DNA of 64,000 nt from Prado023 sp963706885 (GCA_963706885.1 CAVPNX010000019.1:62001-126000); one strand, 5' to 3'; counted from the first letter of the stretch, positions 47,114 through 55,315 are shown. Made by a program: numbers and translations. The notes: generated by a model not told the origin, from the letters alone.

Positions 47114-47587
47114 ATGACTGCGTTGTCCTCGTCCACGTCCACGACCGCCCTCGAGTCCGCCACCGACTGCTCGGCGGGCATCGACCCGCGCGGCCCGCGG
47201 TTCGCGGCCGTCATCACCACGATCGTCCTCTCGGCGGCCCTGGTGCTCGCCTCGCCGGTGCTGTTGGCCTTCCAGGCCGTGGTGTTCGCGATCGGAGCGT
47301 TCTCCCGACGCCCCGAGCGCCGGCCCTACGGGATCGTGTTCCGGCACCTCGTGCGCCCCCGCCTTGGCCCCCCGCAGTTCCTGGAGGACCCCGCGTCGTC
47401 GCGGTTCGCCCAGGCCTGTGGGTTGGCCTTCAGCCTCGTCGGGCTCCTCGGGTTCGCCCTCGGGGCTCAGTGGCTGGCACTCGGCGCGATCGGGTTCGCA
47501 CTGGCCGCCGCCTTCCTCAACGCGGCGTTCGACTTCTGCATCGGCTGCGAGATCTACGTGCGCGCCCAGCGCCTGCGCCGCAGCTGA
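47114..47587 (+). CDS. DUF4395 domain-containing membrane protein
   Basis: A 157-residue membrane protein with about four hydrophobic segments arranged as two pairs (residues 34-62 and 95-135) and the family phrase DFCIGCEIYV carrying a Cys-x-x-Cys pair near the carboxy end. DUF4395 proteins are often encoded next to thiosulfate sulfurtransferase or thioredoxin genes, so a sulfur role is suspected; the activity is unknown. CGGAG lies before ATG 47114. It follows the Cys leader peptide in the same transcript. Confidence 0.85.
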   Translation: MTALSSSTSTTALESATDCSAGIDPRGPRFAAVITTIVLSAALVLASPVLLAFQAVVFAIGAFSRRPERRPYGIVFRHLVRPRLGPPQFLEDPASSRFAQACGLAFSLVGLLGFALGAQWLALGAIGFALAAAFLNAAFDFCIGCEIYVRAQRLRRS

Positions 47588-47687
47588 TCCCACCCCGGCG
47601 TCTGCAGAGTCCACCCGAGCGGTCAGGGCCCTCCGACGCCCGATGGGAGCTGACCCCTCAAGGAGATTCCGTGGGGTGCAGGCCCAG

Positions 47688-48053
47688 TCAGCCGGAGCCG
47701 TAGACCAGCGCCTGGGCGCCCTCGGCCAGGATCTCGTCGACGAATGTCGCGGCACCTGCCAGGCGCACGCCGGGGAGCAGGTCGGAGGCCTCGAGGTTCC
47801 GGCGCGCCGCGCACTGGGTGCACACCGTCAGCGTTCCCTCGGCCAGCACGGCGTCACGCAGCTCGGCCAGGGGCGCGGACTTGGGCAGGACGAAGGCCTC
47901 GGCCTCCCCGGGTCGGGCCAGCCCCGTGGCGTCACCGGTCAGCCAGAGCGACACCCGTGCCCCCGCCGCAAGGGCGGTGGCGGCCACGGTGAAGGCCTGC
48001 GAGCAGGGCTCCGGATCGATCGTCGTGCACTTGACCACCAGGGTTCGTGTCAT
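47688..48053 (-). CDS. DsrE family protein
   Basis: A 121-residue DsrE/peroxiredoxin-like fold protein, cytosolic. The amino end is VVKCTTIDPEPCSQAF and a Cys motif TVCTQCAARRN lies near residue 75; relatives act in sulfur relay. ATG 48053 is chosen; an upstream ATG in the same frame adds residues without family match. It is convergent with the DUF4395 gene and divergent from the 35-residue membrane peptide gene. Confidence 0.8.
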   Translation of the reverse strand: MTRTLVVKCTTIDPEPCSQAFTVAATALAAGARVSLWLTGDATGLARPGEAEAFVLPKSAPLAELRDAVLAEGTLTVCTQCAARRNLEASDLLPGVRLAGAATFVDEILAEGAQALVYGSG

Positions 48054-48126
48054 GGGCCAACAGTGGCACTGCCGGCCACTGGCGGCCAAGGGCGCCCGGT
48101 CATCGGTCCCCTGCGCGCATCGGGTC

Positions 48127-48138
48127 TAGACTTCGGCC
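48127..48138 (+). promoter_or_regulatory. -10 box of the small membrane peptide gene, leaderless
   Basis: TAGACT at 48127-48132, six bases, then GTG 48139. Confidence 0.55.
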
Positions 48139-48246
48139 GTGGACGCCATCGAGATCTTCTTCACCACCCTGTTGGTGCTCGTCAGCATCGTGATCGTCTG
48201 GTTCGCGGGCTACGTGGTCTTCAAGCTCTACAAGGGGCAGTCCTGA
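48139..48246 (+). CDS. 35-residue single-helix membrane peptide
   Basis: A short leaderless open frame: amino end VDAIEIFF, a hydrophobic helix of about 20 residues (TTLLVLVSIVIVWFAGYVVF) and a basic end KLYKGQS. It has the look of a real membrane miniprotein. Its stop overlaps the first codon of the nitrobindin-like gene (CTGA), so the two are likely translated together. Function unknown; it could also be the membrane anchor of the next protein if a base is wrong. Confidence 0.6.
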   Translation: MDAIEIFFTTLLVLVSIVIVWFAGYVVFKLYKGQS

Positions 48247-48779
48247 CCGCGAGCGGGGCGCTCCCGGTCGAGCTCGCCCACCTGTCCTGGCTGATCGGCC
48301 GCTGGGGTGGCATCGGTGAGGGCGGCTATCCCACCATCGAACCGTTCCGCTACGAGCAGGTCGTGGAGTTCGCCTGCGACGGCCGACCGTTCCTGGAGTA
48401 CCGATCGGTGTCCTGGATCGTCGACGAGAACAATGCGCGGGTCCGCCAGTCGGCCACCGAGTCCGGGTACTGGCGGCCCCGCCCCGACAACGGCGTCGAG
48501 CTGCTCCTGGCCCATCCGACCGGGTTCGTCGAGGTCTGGGTGGGTCACGTCGAGGTGACCGGGATCCACGACGCGCGCGTCATCGGTGCCCGGATCGAGC
48601 TGACCACGGATGCGGTGATCCGCACGGAGTCGGCCAAGGAGGTCACGGCCGGCCACCGGTTGTACGGCCTCGTCGAGGGCCGGCTGCTGAGCACGTACGA
48701 CATGGCCGCGATGGCGCACCCGATCAGCAACCACCTGGCGATCGCGCTCGAGCCGATCCGCGACAGCACCACGCCGTAG
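48243..48779 (+). CDS. Nitrobindin-like FABP-family heme protein (THAP4/DUF1794)
   Basis: A beta-barrel protein of about 178 residues. The family signature GRWGGIGEGGYPTIEPF and a late ISNHLAIALEP with the His expected to hold heme are present; nitrobindins bind ferric heme and handle nitric oxide or peroxynitrite. No ATG, GTG or TTG exists in frame between the preceding gene and the first conserved residues. The best start is CTG 48243, overlapping the stop of the membrane peptide. Followed by fur after two bases. Confidence 0.8.
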   Translation: MTASGALPVELAHLSWLIGRWGGIGEGGYPTIEPFRYEQVVEFACDGRPFLEYRSVSWIVDENNARVRQSATESGYWRPRPDNGVELLLAHPTGFVEVWVGHVEVTGIHDARVIGARIELTTDAVIRTESAKEVTAGHRLYGLVEGRLLSTYDMAAMAHPISNHLAIALEPIRDSTTP

Positions 48780-48781
48780 CC

Positions 48782-49261
48782 GTGGAGGAGCGTGGCCCGG
48801 ACTGGGACTCCCGGTTGCGCTCGGTCGGGCTGCGCAGCACCGCCCAGCGTCGCGCGGTCCTCCAGTCCCTGTTCGAGGTCCGGCACGCAACCGTCGACGA
48901 GCTGGCCGCGGAGGTCCAGCGCACCATGCCGGACGTGAGCCTGTCGACCATCTACCGAACACTCGAGGTCCTCGACGAGGCGGGACTGGTCACCCACGCC
49001 CACCTGCACCACGGGTCGCCGACGTACCACTCCGTCGACGAGGAGCCCCACGTGCACCTGGTGTGCACCGGGTGCGGTGCGATCGGCCAGCAGCCGATCG
49101 CCGTGGCCGAGTCCCTGGCCGCCCGCCTGCAGGAATCGGTGGGGTTCGTGGTCGATGTCTCCCATCTGGCCGTCCACGGGCGGTGCGCGGGCTGCAGCCA
49201 GGCAGGGGATCAACCGGGGCCGGGAAGCCTGGGGACGACGGGGGCGTTGTCCCCACCGTGA
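48782..49261 (+). CDS. Fur family metal-responsive repressor
   Basis: A 159-residue winged-helix repressor. DNA-binding helix segment STIYRTLEVLDEAGLV, metal-site segment HAHLHHGSPTYH, and two Cys pairs (VCTGCGAIG and GRCAGCS) for structural zinc. Iron, zinc and peroxide sensors share this plan, and the exact metal is not decidable. The GTG start is two bases after the nitrobindin stop. The last 25 residues are a disordered glycine- and proline-rich tail. Overlaps ygfZ by GTGA. Confidence 0.86.
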   Translation: MEERGPDWDSRLRSVGLRSTAQRRAVLQSLFEVRHATVDELAAEVQRTMPDVSLSTIYRTLEVLDEAGLVTHAHLHHGSPTYHSVDEEPHVHLVCTGCGAIGQQPIAVAESLAARLQESVGFVVDVSHLAVHGRCAGCSQAGDQPGPGSLGTTGALSPP

Positions 49262-50292
49262 GCATCCTTCGCGCAATCCCCGCCCCGCCCGGATCGGTCG
49301 ACGAGGCGGTGCCCTGGCACTACGGCGATCCACTGGCCGAGCAGCGGGACCTGGCGGCCGGGATCGGGGCCGTCGACCTCGGGCACCGTGACGTCCTCGA
49401 GGTCTCCGGCAGCGACCGGCTCACCTGGCTGCACAGCCTCACCACCGCGCACCTGCTCGACCTGGCGCCCGGGGAGTCCCGGCTCGCGCTGATCCTCAGC
49501 CCGCACGGCCACGTGGAGCACGAGCTGCACCTGGTCGAGACCGGCGACACCGTCCTGCTGAGCGTCGAACCGGGCGCGGGCGCCGCGCTCGGTGCCTACC
49601 TGGACTCCATGCGATTCATGCTGCGCGTCGACGTCGCGGCGCGCCCGGACCTTGCCGTGGTCTGGGAGCCGCTACCCGAGCCTGATGCCACCGGCCAGCC
49701 GACCTGGGTGGTCCCGGGCGACTACTGGATCGGCGGGCGGCCCACCGATTCGGGCAGCGATCGTGGTGGGGATGCCAGCAGGTATGCGCCCACCCGCCCC
49801 GCCGGGTTCCCAGGCCGCGAGGTGCTGCTCGACCGAGCGGCCGCAGCAGGCCGCCTCTCCGCCGGTCGCCCGGTCGGCACCTGGGCCCTCGAGGCGCTGC
49901 GGGTCGCAGCCGCCGTGCCCCGGATGGGGTTCGAGACCGACCACCGCACGCTGCCCCACGAGGTGGGCTGGATCGGGGCGGGGGTGCACCTGGCCAAGGG
50001 CTGCTACCGCGGCCAGGAGGCCGTGGCCCGGGTGCACAACCTCGGCAAGCCCCCCCGGCGGCTGGCGCTGGCCCACCTCGACGGGTCAGCAGGTGCACTG
50101 CCTGCGCACGGCGACGAGGTCCTGCTCGGCGAGCGGGTCGTCGGCTGGGTGGGCAGCGCGGCCCAGCACCACGAGCTCGGCCCGATCGCCACGGTGATCC
50201 TCAAGCGCTCGGCCGACCCGCAGTCGGACCTGCTCGTCCGGGCGGCGGACGGGGATGTGGTCGCCTCCCAGGAGGTCGTCGTCGTCCCCTGA
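49258..50292 (+). CDS. ygfZ: Folate-binding protein YgfZ
   Basis: A 344-residue member of the GcvT-like family, which uses tetrahydrofolate to help repair or assemble iron-sulfur clusters. The signature KGCYRGQEAVARV with its Cys is near residue 246, and the amino domain has VSGSDRLTWLHSLTTAHL. A run of about 20 residues near 160-180 (RPTDSGSDRGGDASRYAPTR) looks like a loop insertion. GTG 49258 overlaps the fur stop, so it is in the nitrobindin-fur-ygfZ operon. Confidence 0.87.
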   Translation: MSILRAIPAPPGSVDEAVPWHYGDPLAEQRDLAAGIGAVDLGHRDVLEVSGSDRLTWLHSLTTAHLLDLAPGESRLALILSPHGHVEHELHLVETGDTVLLSVEPGAGAALGAYLDSMRFMLRVDVAARPDLAVVWEPLPEPDATGQPTWVVPGDYWIGGRPTDSGSDRGGDASRYAPTRPAGFPGREVLLDRAAAAGRLSAGRPVGTWALEALRVAAAVPRMGFETDHRTLPHEVGWIGAGVHLAKGCYRGQEAVARVHNLGKPPRRLALAHLDGSAGALPAHGDEVLLGERVVGWVGSAAQHHELGPIATVILKRSADPQSDLLVRAADGDVVASQEVVVVP

Positions 50293-50342
50293 GCCGCAGT
50301 GCCCTGCGAGGATTGCTCCATGGATGCTGGGGGTGCGCCCCG

Positions 50343-50822
50343 ATGAGGGCGGTGGTTCAGCGCGTCGACGGAGCGCGGGTGGTGGTCGATGGTGAGGTCG
50401 TGGGCAGCATCGAGGGTCCGGGGCTGTGCGTCCTGGTGGGAGCCACCCATGACGACACGGCATCGATCGCGCACAAGTTGGCCGACAAGGTCTTCGACAT
50501 GCGCCTGTTCGATGCCCAGGTGCTGCGGGAGCGCCTGCCCGGGGTCGTGCTGCCCGATCAGGCCAGCAGGGAGCTGTCGGCCTCCGATGCCGGCCTCCCC
50601 GTGCTCGTGGTCAGCCAGTTCACGCTGTACGCCCAGACCCGCAAGGGTCGTCGCCCCACCTGGGAGCAGGCCGCCCCCGGCCCGGTGGCCGAACCACTGG
50701 TGTCGGCGTTCGTCGACCGCCTGCGCCAGCGCGGCGCCACCGTCGCCGAGGGCCGCTTCGGCGCGATGATGCGTGTCGAGCTGGTCAACGACGGCCCGGT
50801 GACGGTGATCGTCGAGGTGTGA
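50343..50822 (+). CDS. dtd: D-aminoacyl-tRNA deacylase
   Basis: A 159-residue proofreading enzyme that removes D-amino acids and glycine from mischarged tRNA. The start MRAVVQRVDGARVVVDGEVV, the catalytic-site SQFTLYA and the final NDGPVTVIVEV are all standard. ATG 50343 is chosen by family alignment; an upstream ATG at 50313 is in frame but adds unlike residues. It lies 50 bases after ygfZ on the same strand. Confidence 0.93.
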   Translation: MRAVVQRVDGARVVVDGEVVGSIEGPGLCVLVGATHDDTASIAHKLADKVFDMRLFDAQVLRERLPGVVLPDQASRELSASDAGLPVLVVSQFTLYAQTRKGRRPTWEQAAPGPVAEPLVSAFVDRLRQRGATVAEGRFGAMMRVELVNDGPVTVIVEV

Positions 50823-50859
50823 GCCGCCGGGCGAGCCAAGCGCCGTGGACCCTGGGCCG

Positions 50860-52197
50860 TCACCGGCTCCAGGGACGGCGCTTGCGCCGGTGCTCGGTCA
50901 GCGGCACGACAAGGCGGGTGACCACGGGCTCGGCCTTGTCGGGATCGTCGTTCAGGCTGGACAGCTCGCGCATGAATGCCGTCGTGTCCGGGGCGGCATC
51001 ACTCGGTGACCCGTCGACCGGGGCGCCGGCGGCTGAGGCACCGTCGGGTGAGACGCCGGCGGGGGCGTCCACCACCGTCAGGGCCGGCGGGGGCGAGTCA
51101 TCCACCAGCGTCAGGGGCGAGGGTGGCCCGGTGGGCACCAGGGCCAGGGCAGGTTCGGCCGGTGGCTCGACGAGCGCCAGGGCGGGGGCCGGCGGCTCCG
51201 CGGGGATCTCGGGGATCGCGGTGGCGGCAGGGACCACGTCCTCGGCGGCGGCCGCCGCCGGCTCGGGCGCATCCGCGGCCGGAGCTGGGTCATCGCGAAG
51301 CAGTGCACCGAACTCGGCCAGCAGCTCACGGGAGCGTTCCGGGGGTTCCATGGCTGGGTCCGCGCCGACGGGGACGGGCTCACCGGCGTCGGTGCCGTCG
51401 AAGCGCCACTGCGGGTCCTCGGGCTCGGTGGGGGGATGCAGGGTCACGACCGGTGCCAGGGCCGACTCATCCACCGCCGGCGGTTCCGGGATGGCGAGCA
51501 GGCCGGTCATGGCCAGGTCGGCCACGACCTGGGCGGCCTCGACGACGGTGAACCCGCACACCCGGGCCAGTTCGGTCAGGTCCCGCCGGCCGTCCACACG
51601 GCACAGCAGGGCCCAGTCGTAGGGGCCCAGGGGGGTCTGGGCCGGGCCGGTCCCCGGCGGGCCGAGCACGGGCGTCACGTGGGCGCCGCCGACCCGGTCG
51701 AGCACCTCGGCCCGACGGTCACGGTTCGCCCGCGCGACGGCGAGCAACTGGTCGATGTCCGTGGGCTCGATGATGTCCTGGCGGACGTGGCGCCCCTCGT
51801 GGAACTCGGAGCTGACGACCTCGAGGTCGAGCAGGTCGGCCACCTGGTCGCGGACCTGGTCGCGCACGAAGGCGTCGATCACCTGGGCATCCACGTACCC
51901 CATGCCGACCAGTACCTGGCCGATCAGGTGTCCGGGGAAGCGTTCACGCTGCTCGGCGGCGGCGGCACTGAGCTGCTCGGGGGAGACCAGGCCGCCGGAC
52001 AGCAGGCGGATGCCCAGGGCGGGCCGGTAGCCGGGGACCTGCATCGCGTAGATGCGGCCCCCCCGGACCCAGACGTGCGACATCTCGTCAGCGTGGTGGT
52101 TGATCTCCAGCACCCCGGTCGCCCCGCTCTGGCCGAGGTCGCGAAGGATCGTCTCGGCCGTCGGCAGCCGTTCAGGCGACGACGACTCGATGGACAT
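50860..52197 (-). CDS. DUF4388 (PATAN-like) domain protein with disordered C terminus
   Basis: A 445-residue protein. Residues 15-130 match DUF4388 (TILRDLGQSGATGVLEINHH, VRGGRIYAMQVPG, GQVLVGMGYV), a domain found with signalling and gliding proteins. A second helical domain (DWALLCRVDGRRDLTELARV) resembles a winged-helix-like module. From about residue 240 on, the chain is Ala-, Pro- and acid-rich and probably disordered, ending in RRKRRPWSR. AAAGGA precedes ATG 52197. Function unknown. Confidence 0.75.
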   Translation of the reverse strand: MSIESSSPERLPTAETILRDLGQSGATGVLEINHHADEMSHVWVRGGRIYAMQVPGYRPALGIRLLSGGLVSPEQLSAAAAEQRERFPGHLIGQVLVGMGYVDAQVIDAFVRDQVRDQVADLLDLEVVSSEFHEGRHVRQDIIEPTDIDQLLAVARANRDRRAEVLDRVGGAHVTPVLGPPGTGPAQTPLGPYDWALLCRVDGRRDLTELARVCGFTVVEAAQVVADLAMTGLLAIPEPPAVDESALAPVVTLHPPTEPEDPQWRFDGTDAGEPVPVGADPAMEPPERSRELLAEFGALLRDDPAPAADAPEPAAAAAEDVVPAATAIPEIPAEPPAPALALVEPPAEPALALVPTGPPSPLTLVDDSPPPALTVVDAPAGVSPDGASAAGAPVDGSPSDAAPDTTAFMRELSSLNDDPDKAEPVVTRLVVPLTEHRRKRRPWSR

Positions 52198-52292
52198 ACG
52201 AGGTCCTTTCATCGTGCAGGAACCGTGTCAGGGGTTTCGTCGGCATCCCGACGGGTGGGTCTTGAGCCGATCGAGGTGCCAAGATGGCGCCC

Positions 52293-53123
52293 ATGCCCTC
52301 CGTCACCCTGATCACGGTCGCGCCCACCGGGGCCGAGAGCCAGAAGGAGGCCAACCCGGGGCTCCCCGTGACCCTCGAGGAGCTCGTCGTGGCCGCCCGC
52401 TCCTGCCAGGACGCCGGGGCAGCGATGGTGCACATCCACATCCGCGATGACCGGGGGCGCCCGACCCTGGACCTCGGCCGCCTGCGCGACACGGTCGCGG
52501 CTGTGCGGGAGTCCAGCGACCTGATCGTCCAGCTGTCGACCGGCGGCGCGGTCACCGACCCGTTCGAGACCCGGCTCGCAGTCCTCGACGCCGGCCCGGA
52601 CTCGTGCTCGCTGACGACCGGGACCGTCAACTTCGGTGATGACATCTTCGCCAACCCCTGGCCGTTCGTCGCCGAGCTCTACCAGCGGACCCAGGCCCTG
52701 GGGATCCTGCCGGAGTTCGAGCTGTTCGAGCTGGGCCACGTGACGGCGATGAACCGCCTGCTGGACACGTACGGCGCACCCGCCGGTGGGCACGTGCACG
52801 CCGACTTCGTGATGGGCGTCCCGGGCGGGATGCCCGGAACCGCCGAGGCCCTCGTCGCTGGTGTGGCGATGCTGCCCGCCGGGGCCACGTGGTCGGCGAC
52901 GGGCATCGGGCGGTCCAGCCTTCCGGTGATGCTCGCGGCCCTGTCGCTCGGCGGCAACCTGCGGGTCGGCATGGAGGACACGCTCACCTACGGCCCCAAG
53001 CGTCCGGCTCGGGACAACGCCGAGCTCGTGGAGCGCGCTGCCCGGCTGGCAGCCGAGGCCTTCCGCCCGGCCGCGACACCCGACGAGGCCCGCCACCTCC
53101 TCGGCCTCGCGGCGACACGGTAG
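52293..53123 (+). CDS. Beta-keto acid cleavage enzyme (BKACE, DUF849)
   Basis: A 276-residue zinc TIM-barrel enzyme that condenses a beta-keto acid with acetyl-CoA and splits it, as in 3-keto-5-aminohexanoate cleavage. Zinc and substrate residues are visible as VHIHIRDDRG near residue 46, and LSTGGAV and SATGIGRSS further on. ATG 52293 gives the usual amino end (SVTLITVAPTGAES); the ATG nine bases upstream is an alternative. The asparaginase gene starts 11 bases after its stop, so they form one operon; the substrate is unknown. Confidence 0.85.
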   Translation: MPSVTLITVAPTGAESQKEANPGLPVTLEELVVAARSCQDAGAAMVHIHIRDDRGRPTLDLGRLRDTVAAVRESSDLIVQLSTGGAVTDPFETRLAVLDAGPDSCSLTTGTVNFGDDIFANPWPFVAELYQRTQALGILPEFELFELGHVTAMNRLLDTYGAPAGGHVHADFVMGVPGGMPGTAEALVAGVAMLPAGATWSATGIGRSSLPVMLAALSLGGNLRVGMEDTLTYGPKRPARDNAELVERAARLAAEAFRPAATPDEARHLLGLAATR

Positions 53124-53134
53124 GGGTGCGGTCC

Positions 53135-54079
53135 ATGCAGGGTCAGGTGCCGCTCGCCCAGGTGACCCGCAACGGCTGGGTCGAATCGGTGCATGCCGGC
53201 CATGCGGTGCTCGTCGACCCCGATGGTGCGGTGATCCGTTCCTGGGGCAGGCCTGAGGACCCGGTCCTGCCGCGCTCCTCGAACAAGCCGCTGCAGGCCG
53301 CCGGGATGGTCGATGCGGGGTTGGACCTGGCCGGGGCGCAGCTCGCGGTCGCTGCGGCGTCCCACAGCGGTGAGGCGTTCCACCTGGACACTGTGCGCGC
53401 GGTCCTGGCCGGCGGCGGGCTCACCGAGGCGGACCTCGCCAACACCCCCGCCCTGCCGTACGCCCCGGCGGCGCAGGTCGCCTGGATCCGCGCCGGAGGC
53501 GGTCCCACGTCCCTGACCCAGAACTGCTCGGGCAAGCACGCCGCCATGCTGCGCACCGCACTGGCACTGGGTGCCCCGCTGACCGGTTACCTCGACCCCG
53601 AGCATCCCGTCCAGCGCGCGGCGGCCGCCGGGATCGAGCGGCTGTCCGGCGAGCGGATCGTCGCGACCGGTGTCGACGGGTGTGGTGCCCCGGTCGCGGC
53701 CATCAGCCTGGTGGGCCTGGCCCGTGCGTTCTCGCGGATGGCCCTCGCGGGGGCGGGGGCGGCCGAGGGCAGGGTCGCGCGGGCCATGTCGGCCCATCCG
53801 GCCCACGTCGGGGGCACCGACCGGGACGTCACGTTGTTCATGGCGGCCCTGCCCGGGGCCATCGCCAAGGACGGGGCCGAGTCGGTGCACGCGTTCGCGC
53901 TGCCCGACGGCCGTGCCGGGGCGCTGAAGGTCGCGGACGGCTCGGAGCGGGCACGGGCGGCGGTGGCCGTGGCACTGCTGGCCCATCTGGGCGTCGACCC
54001 GGGCGTCCTGGCGGTGTCCGGTCCGGCCCCGGTGCTCGGCGGCGGCCGGCCGGTGGGGTCCGTCGACGCGGTGATCTGA
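53135..54079 (+). CDS. L-asparaginase II family protein (Rhizobium etli type)
   Basis: A 314-residue asparaginase of the class separate from E. coli AnsA/AnsB and related to the R. etli enzyme. Motifs: RSSNKPLQA near residue 50, AASHSGEAFH near 70, NCSGKHAAML near 130 and GVDGCGAP near 180, with the Ser-Lys and Cys residues of the active site. AGGGG precedes the ATG, which lies 11 bases after the BKACE stop. Confidence 0.87.
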   Translation: MQGQVPLAQVTRNGWVESVHAGHAVLVDPDGAVIRSWGRPEDPVLPRSSNKPLQAAGMVDAGLDLAGAQLAVAAASHSGEAFHLDTVRAVLAGGGLTEADLANTPALPYAPAAQVAWIRAGGGPTSLTQNCSGKHAAMLRTALALGAPLTGYLDPEHPVQRAAAAGIERLSGERIVATGVDGCGAPVAAISLVGLARAFSRMALAGAGAAEGRVARAMSAHPAHVGGTDRDVTLFMAALPGAIAKDGAESVHAFALPDGRAGALKVADGSERARAAVAVALLAHLGVDPGVLAVSGPAPVLGGGRPVGSVDAVI

Positions 54080-54090
54080 CCCTGCTGAGG

Positions 54091-54138
54091 CCGGACCCGC
54101 TGCCGAGACCGGACCCGCTGACGGGGCCGGACCCGCGG
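54091..54138. repeat. 18-bp tandem repeat, three copies
   Basis: CCGGACCCGCTG at 54091, CCGGACCCGCTG at 54109 and CCGGACCCGCGG at 54127, an exact 18-base period, just after the asparaginase stop. A degenerate fourth unit may follow. Confidence 0.6.
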
Positions 54139-54176
54139 AGGGGGCGGACCGCGCCCGGGGCCCGGAACGCCCAGAA

Positions 54177-54202
54177 GGGGCCCGACCGTGTGGTCGGACC
54201 CC
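54177..54202 (-). terminator. Terminator hairpin between convergent genes
   Basis: GGGGCCCGACC (54177-54187) pairs with GGTCGGACCCC (54192-54202) around a four-base loop, 11 bp with one wobble on the minus strand. It lies 32 bases past the hbhA-like stop and can also end the asparaginase transcript. Confidence 0.6.
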
Positions 54203-54234
54203 TCCAGGTCTGGTCCCGCGTCAGCGGGGGTGTC

Positions 54235-54834
54235 TCACTTGATGGTGGCCAGGACCTTGCGGTAGAGCGCGGTGGCCTGCTCCTGGGCGTCGGTGGCCAG
54301 GTCGGTCACGTCGGCACGCAGGTCGGCCACGGTCGGCCGCTCGACCTTGGGCAGCTCCACCTTGGGCAGCTCGACCTTGGCGACGCGGTCACGCACGTCG
54401 GCGATCGTGGGCAGCTCGACCTTGGGCAGCTCCACCATGCCGGCCAGCTTCTCGGCCTCGGCACGCACGTCGGCGACGGTCGGCACCTCGATGCCGGTCA
54501 CCATGGCGCGCAGGTCCTCGACGCTGGGGACCTCGAACTTGCCGACCAGCTCGCGCAGCTCGTCCACGGTCGGGATGTGGCGGCCCTGGGGCTTCGGCGC
54601 GATCTTCTCAGCAGCAGCCTTGCGGGCGGCCGTGGTCCTGGTCGCGGTGGTCTTCTTCGCGGTCGTGGTCTTCTTCGCGGCCGTCTTCTTGGCCGTCGTG
54701 GTCTTCTTCGCGGCCGTCTTCTTCGCGGTGGTCGCGGTCTTCTTGGCAGCCGGGGCCGCGGCGGTCGTCGCCTCGGTCACGGTCTCCAGCGTCTCCTGGA
54801 CGGCCTCGGTCACGGGGGTGGTGTTCTCGGTCAT
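54235..54834 (-). CDS. HbhA-like protein with Lys-Ala repeats
   Basis: A 199-residue low-complexity protein. Residues 28-75 are a basic AAKKTTTAKKT-type repeat like the lysine-rich tail of histone H1 and of the mycobacterial heparin-binding hemagglutinin. The rest is a series of repeats of the form VELPKVELPTxADVR, with charged helices. In mycobacteria hbhA is likewise preceded by an XRE regulator gene and flanked by a DUF2516 gene, exactly as here, although there the Lys-rich part is carboxy-terminal. ATG 54834 overlaps the regulator stop by ATGA. It may bind DNA, polyanions or a surface partner. Confidence 0.72.
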   Translation of the reverse strand: MTENTTPVTEAVQETLETVTEATTAAAPAAKKTATTAKKTAAKKTTTAKKTAAKKTTTAKKTTATRTTAARKAAAEKIAPKPQGRHIPTVDELRELVGKFEVPSVEDLRAMVTGIEVPTVADVRAEAEKLAGMVELPKVELPTIADVRDRVAKVELPKVELPKVERPTVADLRADVTDLATDAQEQATALYRKVLATIK

Positions 54835-55217
54835 GCGAGTTCCTCTTCTGTGGTGTCCTCGGCCAGATGGTTCTGGGCCGAGTTCTCGGTCTGGAAGGCC
54901 GCGTAGATCTCCAGCAGGGCCTTGCGCTGGCGCTCGGTGAGCGTCGCGTCCTCAGCGATCGCGTCGATGACCTTCAGGTCACCGGCACGCTCCTCGAGGA
55001 GTCCTGCCCGGACGTACAACGTCTCGGCGGAGATCCGCAGCCCCGTGGCGATCCGGGCAAGGATCTCCGCGCTGGGCTTGCGCAGTCCCCGCTCCACCTG
55101 GCTCAGGTAGGGATTGGAGATGTCTGCGGCCTTGGCCAACTGGCGCATCGAGATCTGGGCGGCACTCCGCTGTTCGCGGATGTACTCACCGAGCTTCGGT
55201 GCGTCGATCTTGGCCAC
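54831..55217 (-). CDS. XRE-family transcriptional regulator
   Basis: A 128-residue regulator with a lambda-type helix-turn-helix at residues 9-64 (REQRSAAQISMRQLAKAADI, PYLSQVERGLRKPSAEILAR) and an acidic carboxy half. GTG 55217 follows a -10 box by six bases, so the transcript is leaderless. A perfect 16-bp palindrome covers the -35, which points to autoregulation. It is translationally coupled to the hbhA-like gene. Confidence 0.87.
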   Translation of the reverse strand: MAKIDAPKLGEYIREQRSAAQISMRQLAKAADISNPYLSQVERGLRKPSAEILARIATGLRISAETLYVRAGLLEERAGDLKVIDAIAEDATLTERQRKALLEIYAAFQTENSAQNHLAEDTTEEELA

Positions 55218-55291
55218 ACATCAAGTATCCGACGGGGTGCTTGCAATTGCAAGCGGATAGCAAGCACTCCGGGCGTGAGATGGCTCACGCC
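55218..55291. promoter_or_regulatory. Divergent control region with palindromic operators
   Basis: Minus strand: TTGCAA (55252-55247), 17 bases, GATACT (55229-55224), six bases, then the regulator's GTG. The perfect palindrome GCTTGCAATTGCAAGC (55239-55254) covers this -35, and a further half-site GCAAGC follows near 55260. A second inverted repeat, GGCGTGAG (55272-55279) with CTCACGCC (55284-55291), lies on the DUF2516 side. These are probable repressor sites. Confidence 0.65.
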
Positions 55292-55303
55292 GCCGAGGTC
55301 GCC

Positions 55304-55315
55304 TACTCTTGTCCC
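55304..55315 (+). promoter_or_regulatory. -10 box of the DUF2516 gene, leaderless
   Basis: TACTCT at 55304-55309, six bases, then ATG 55316. Confidence 0.55.
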
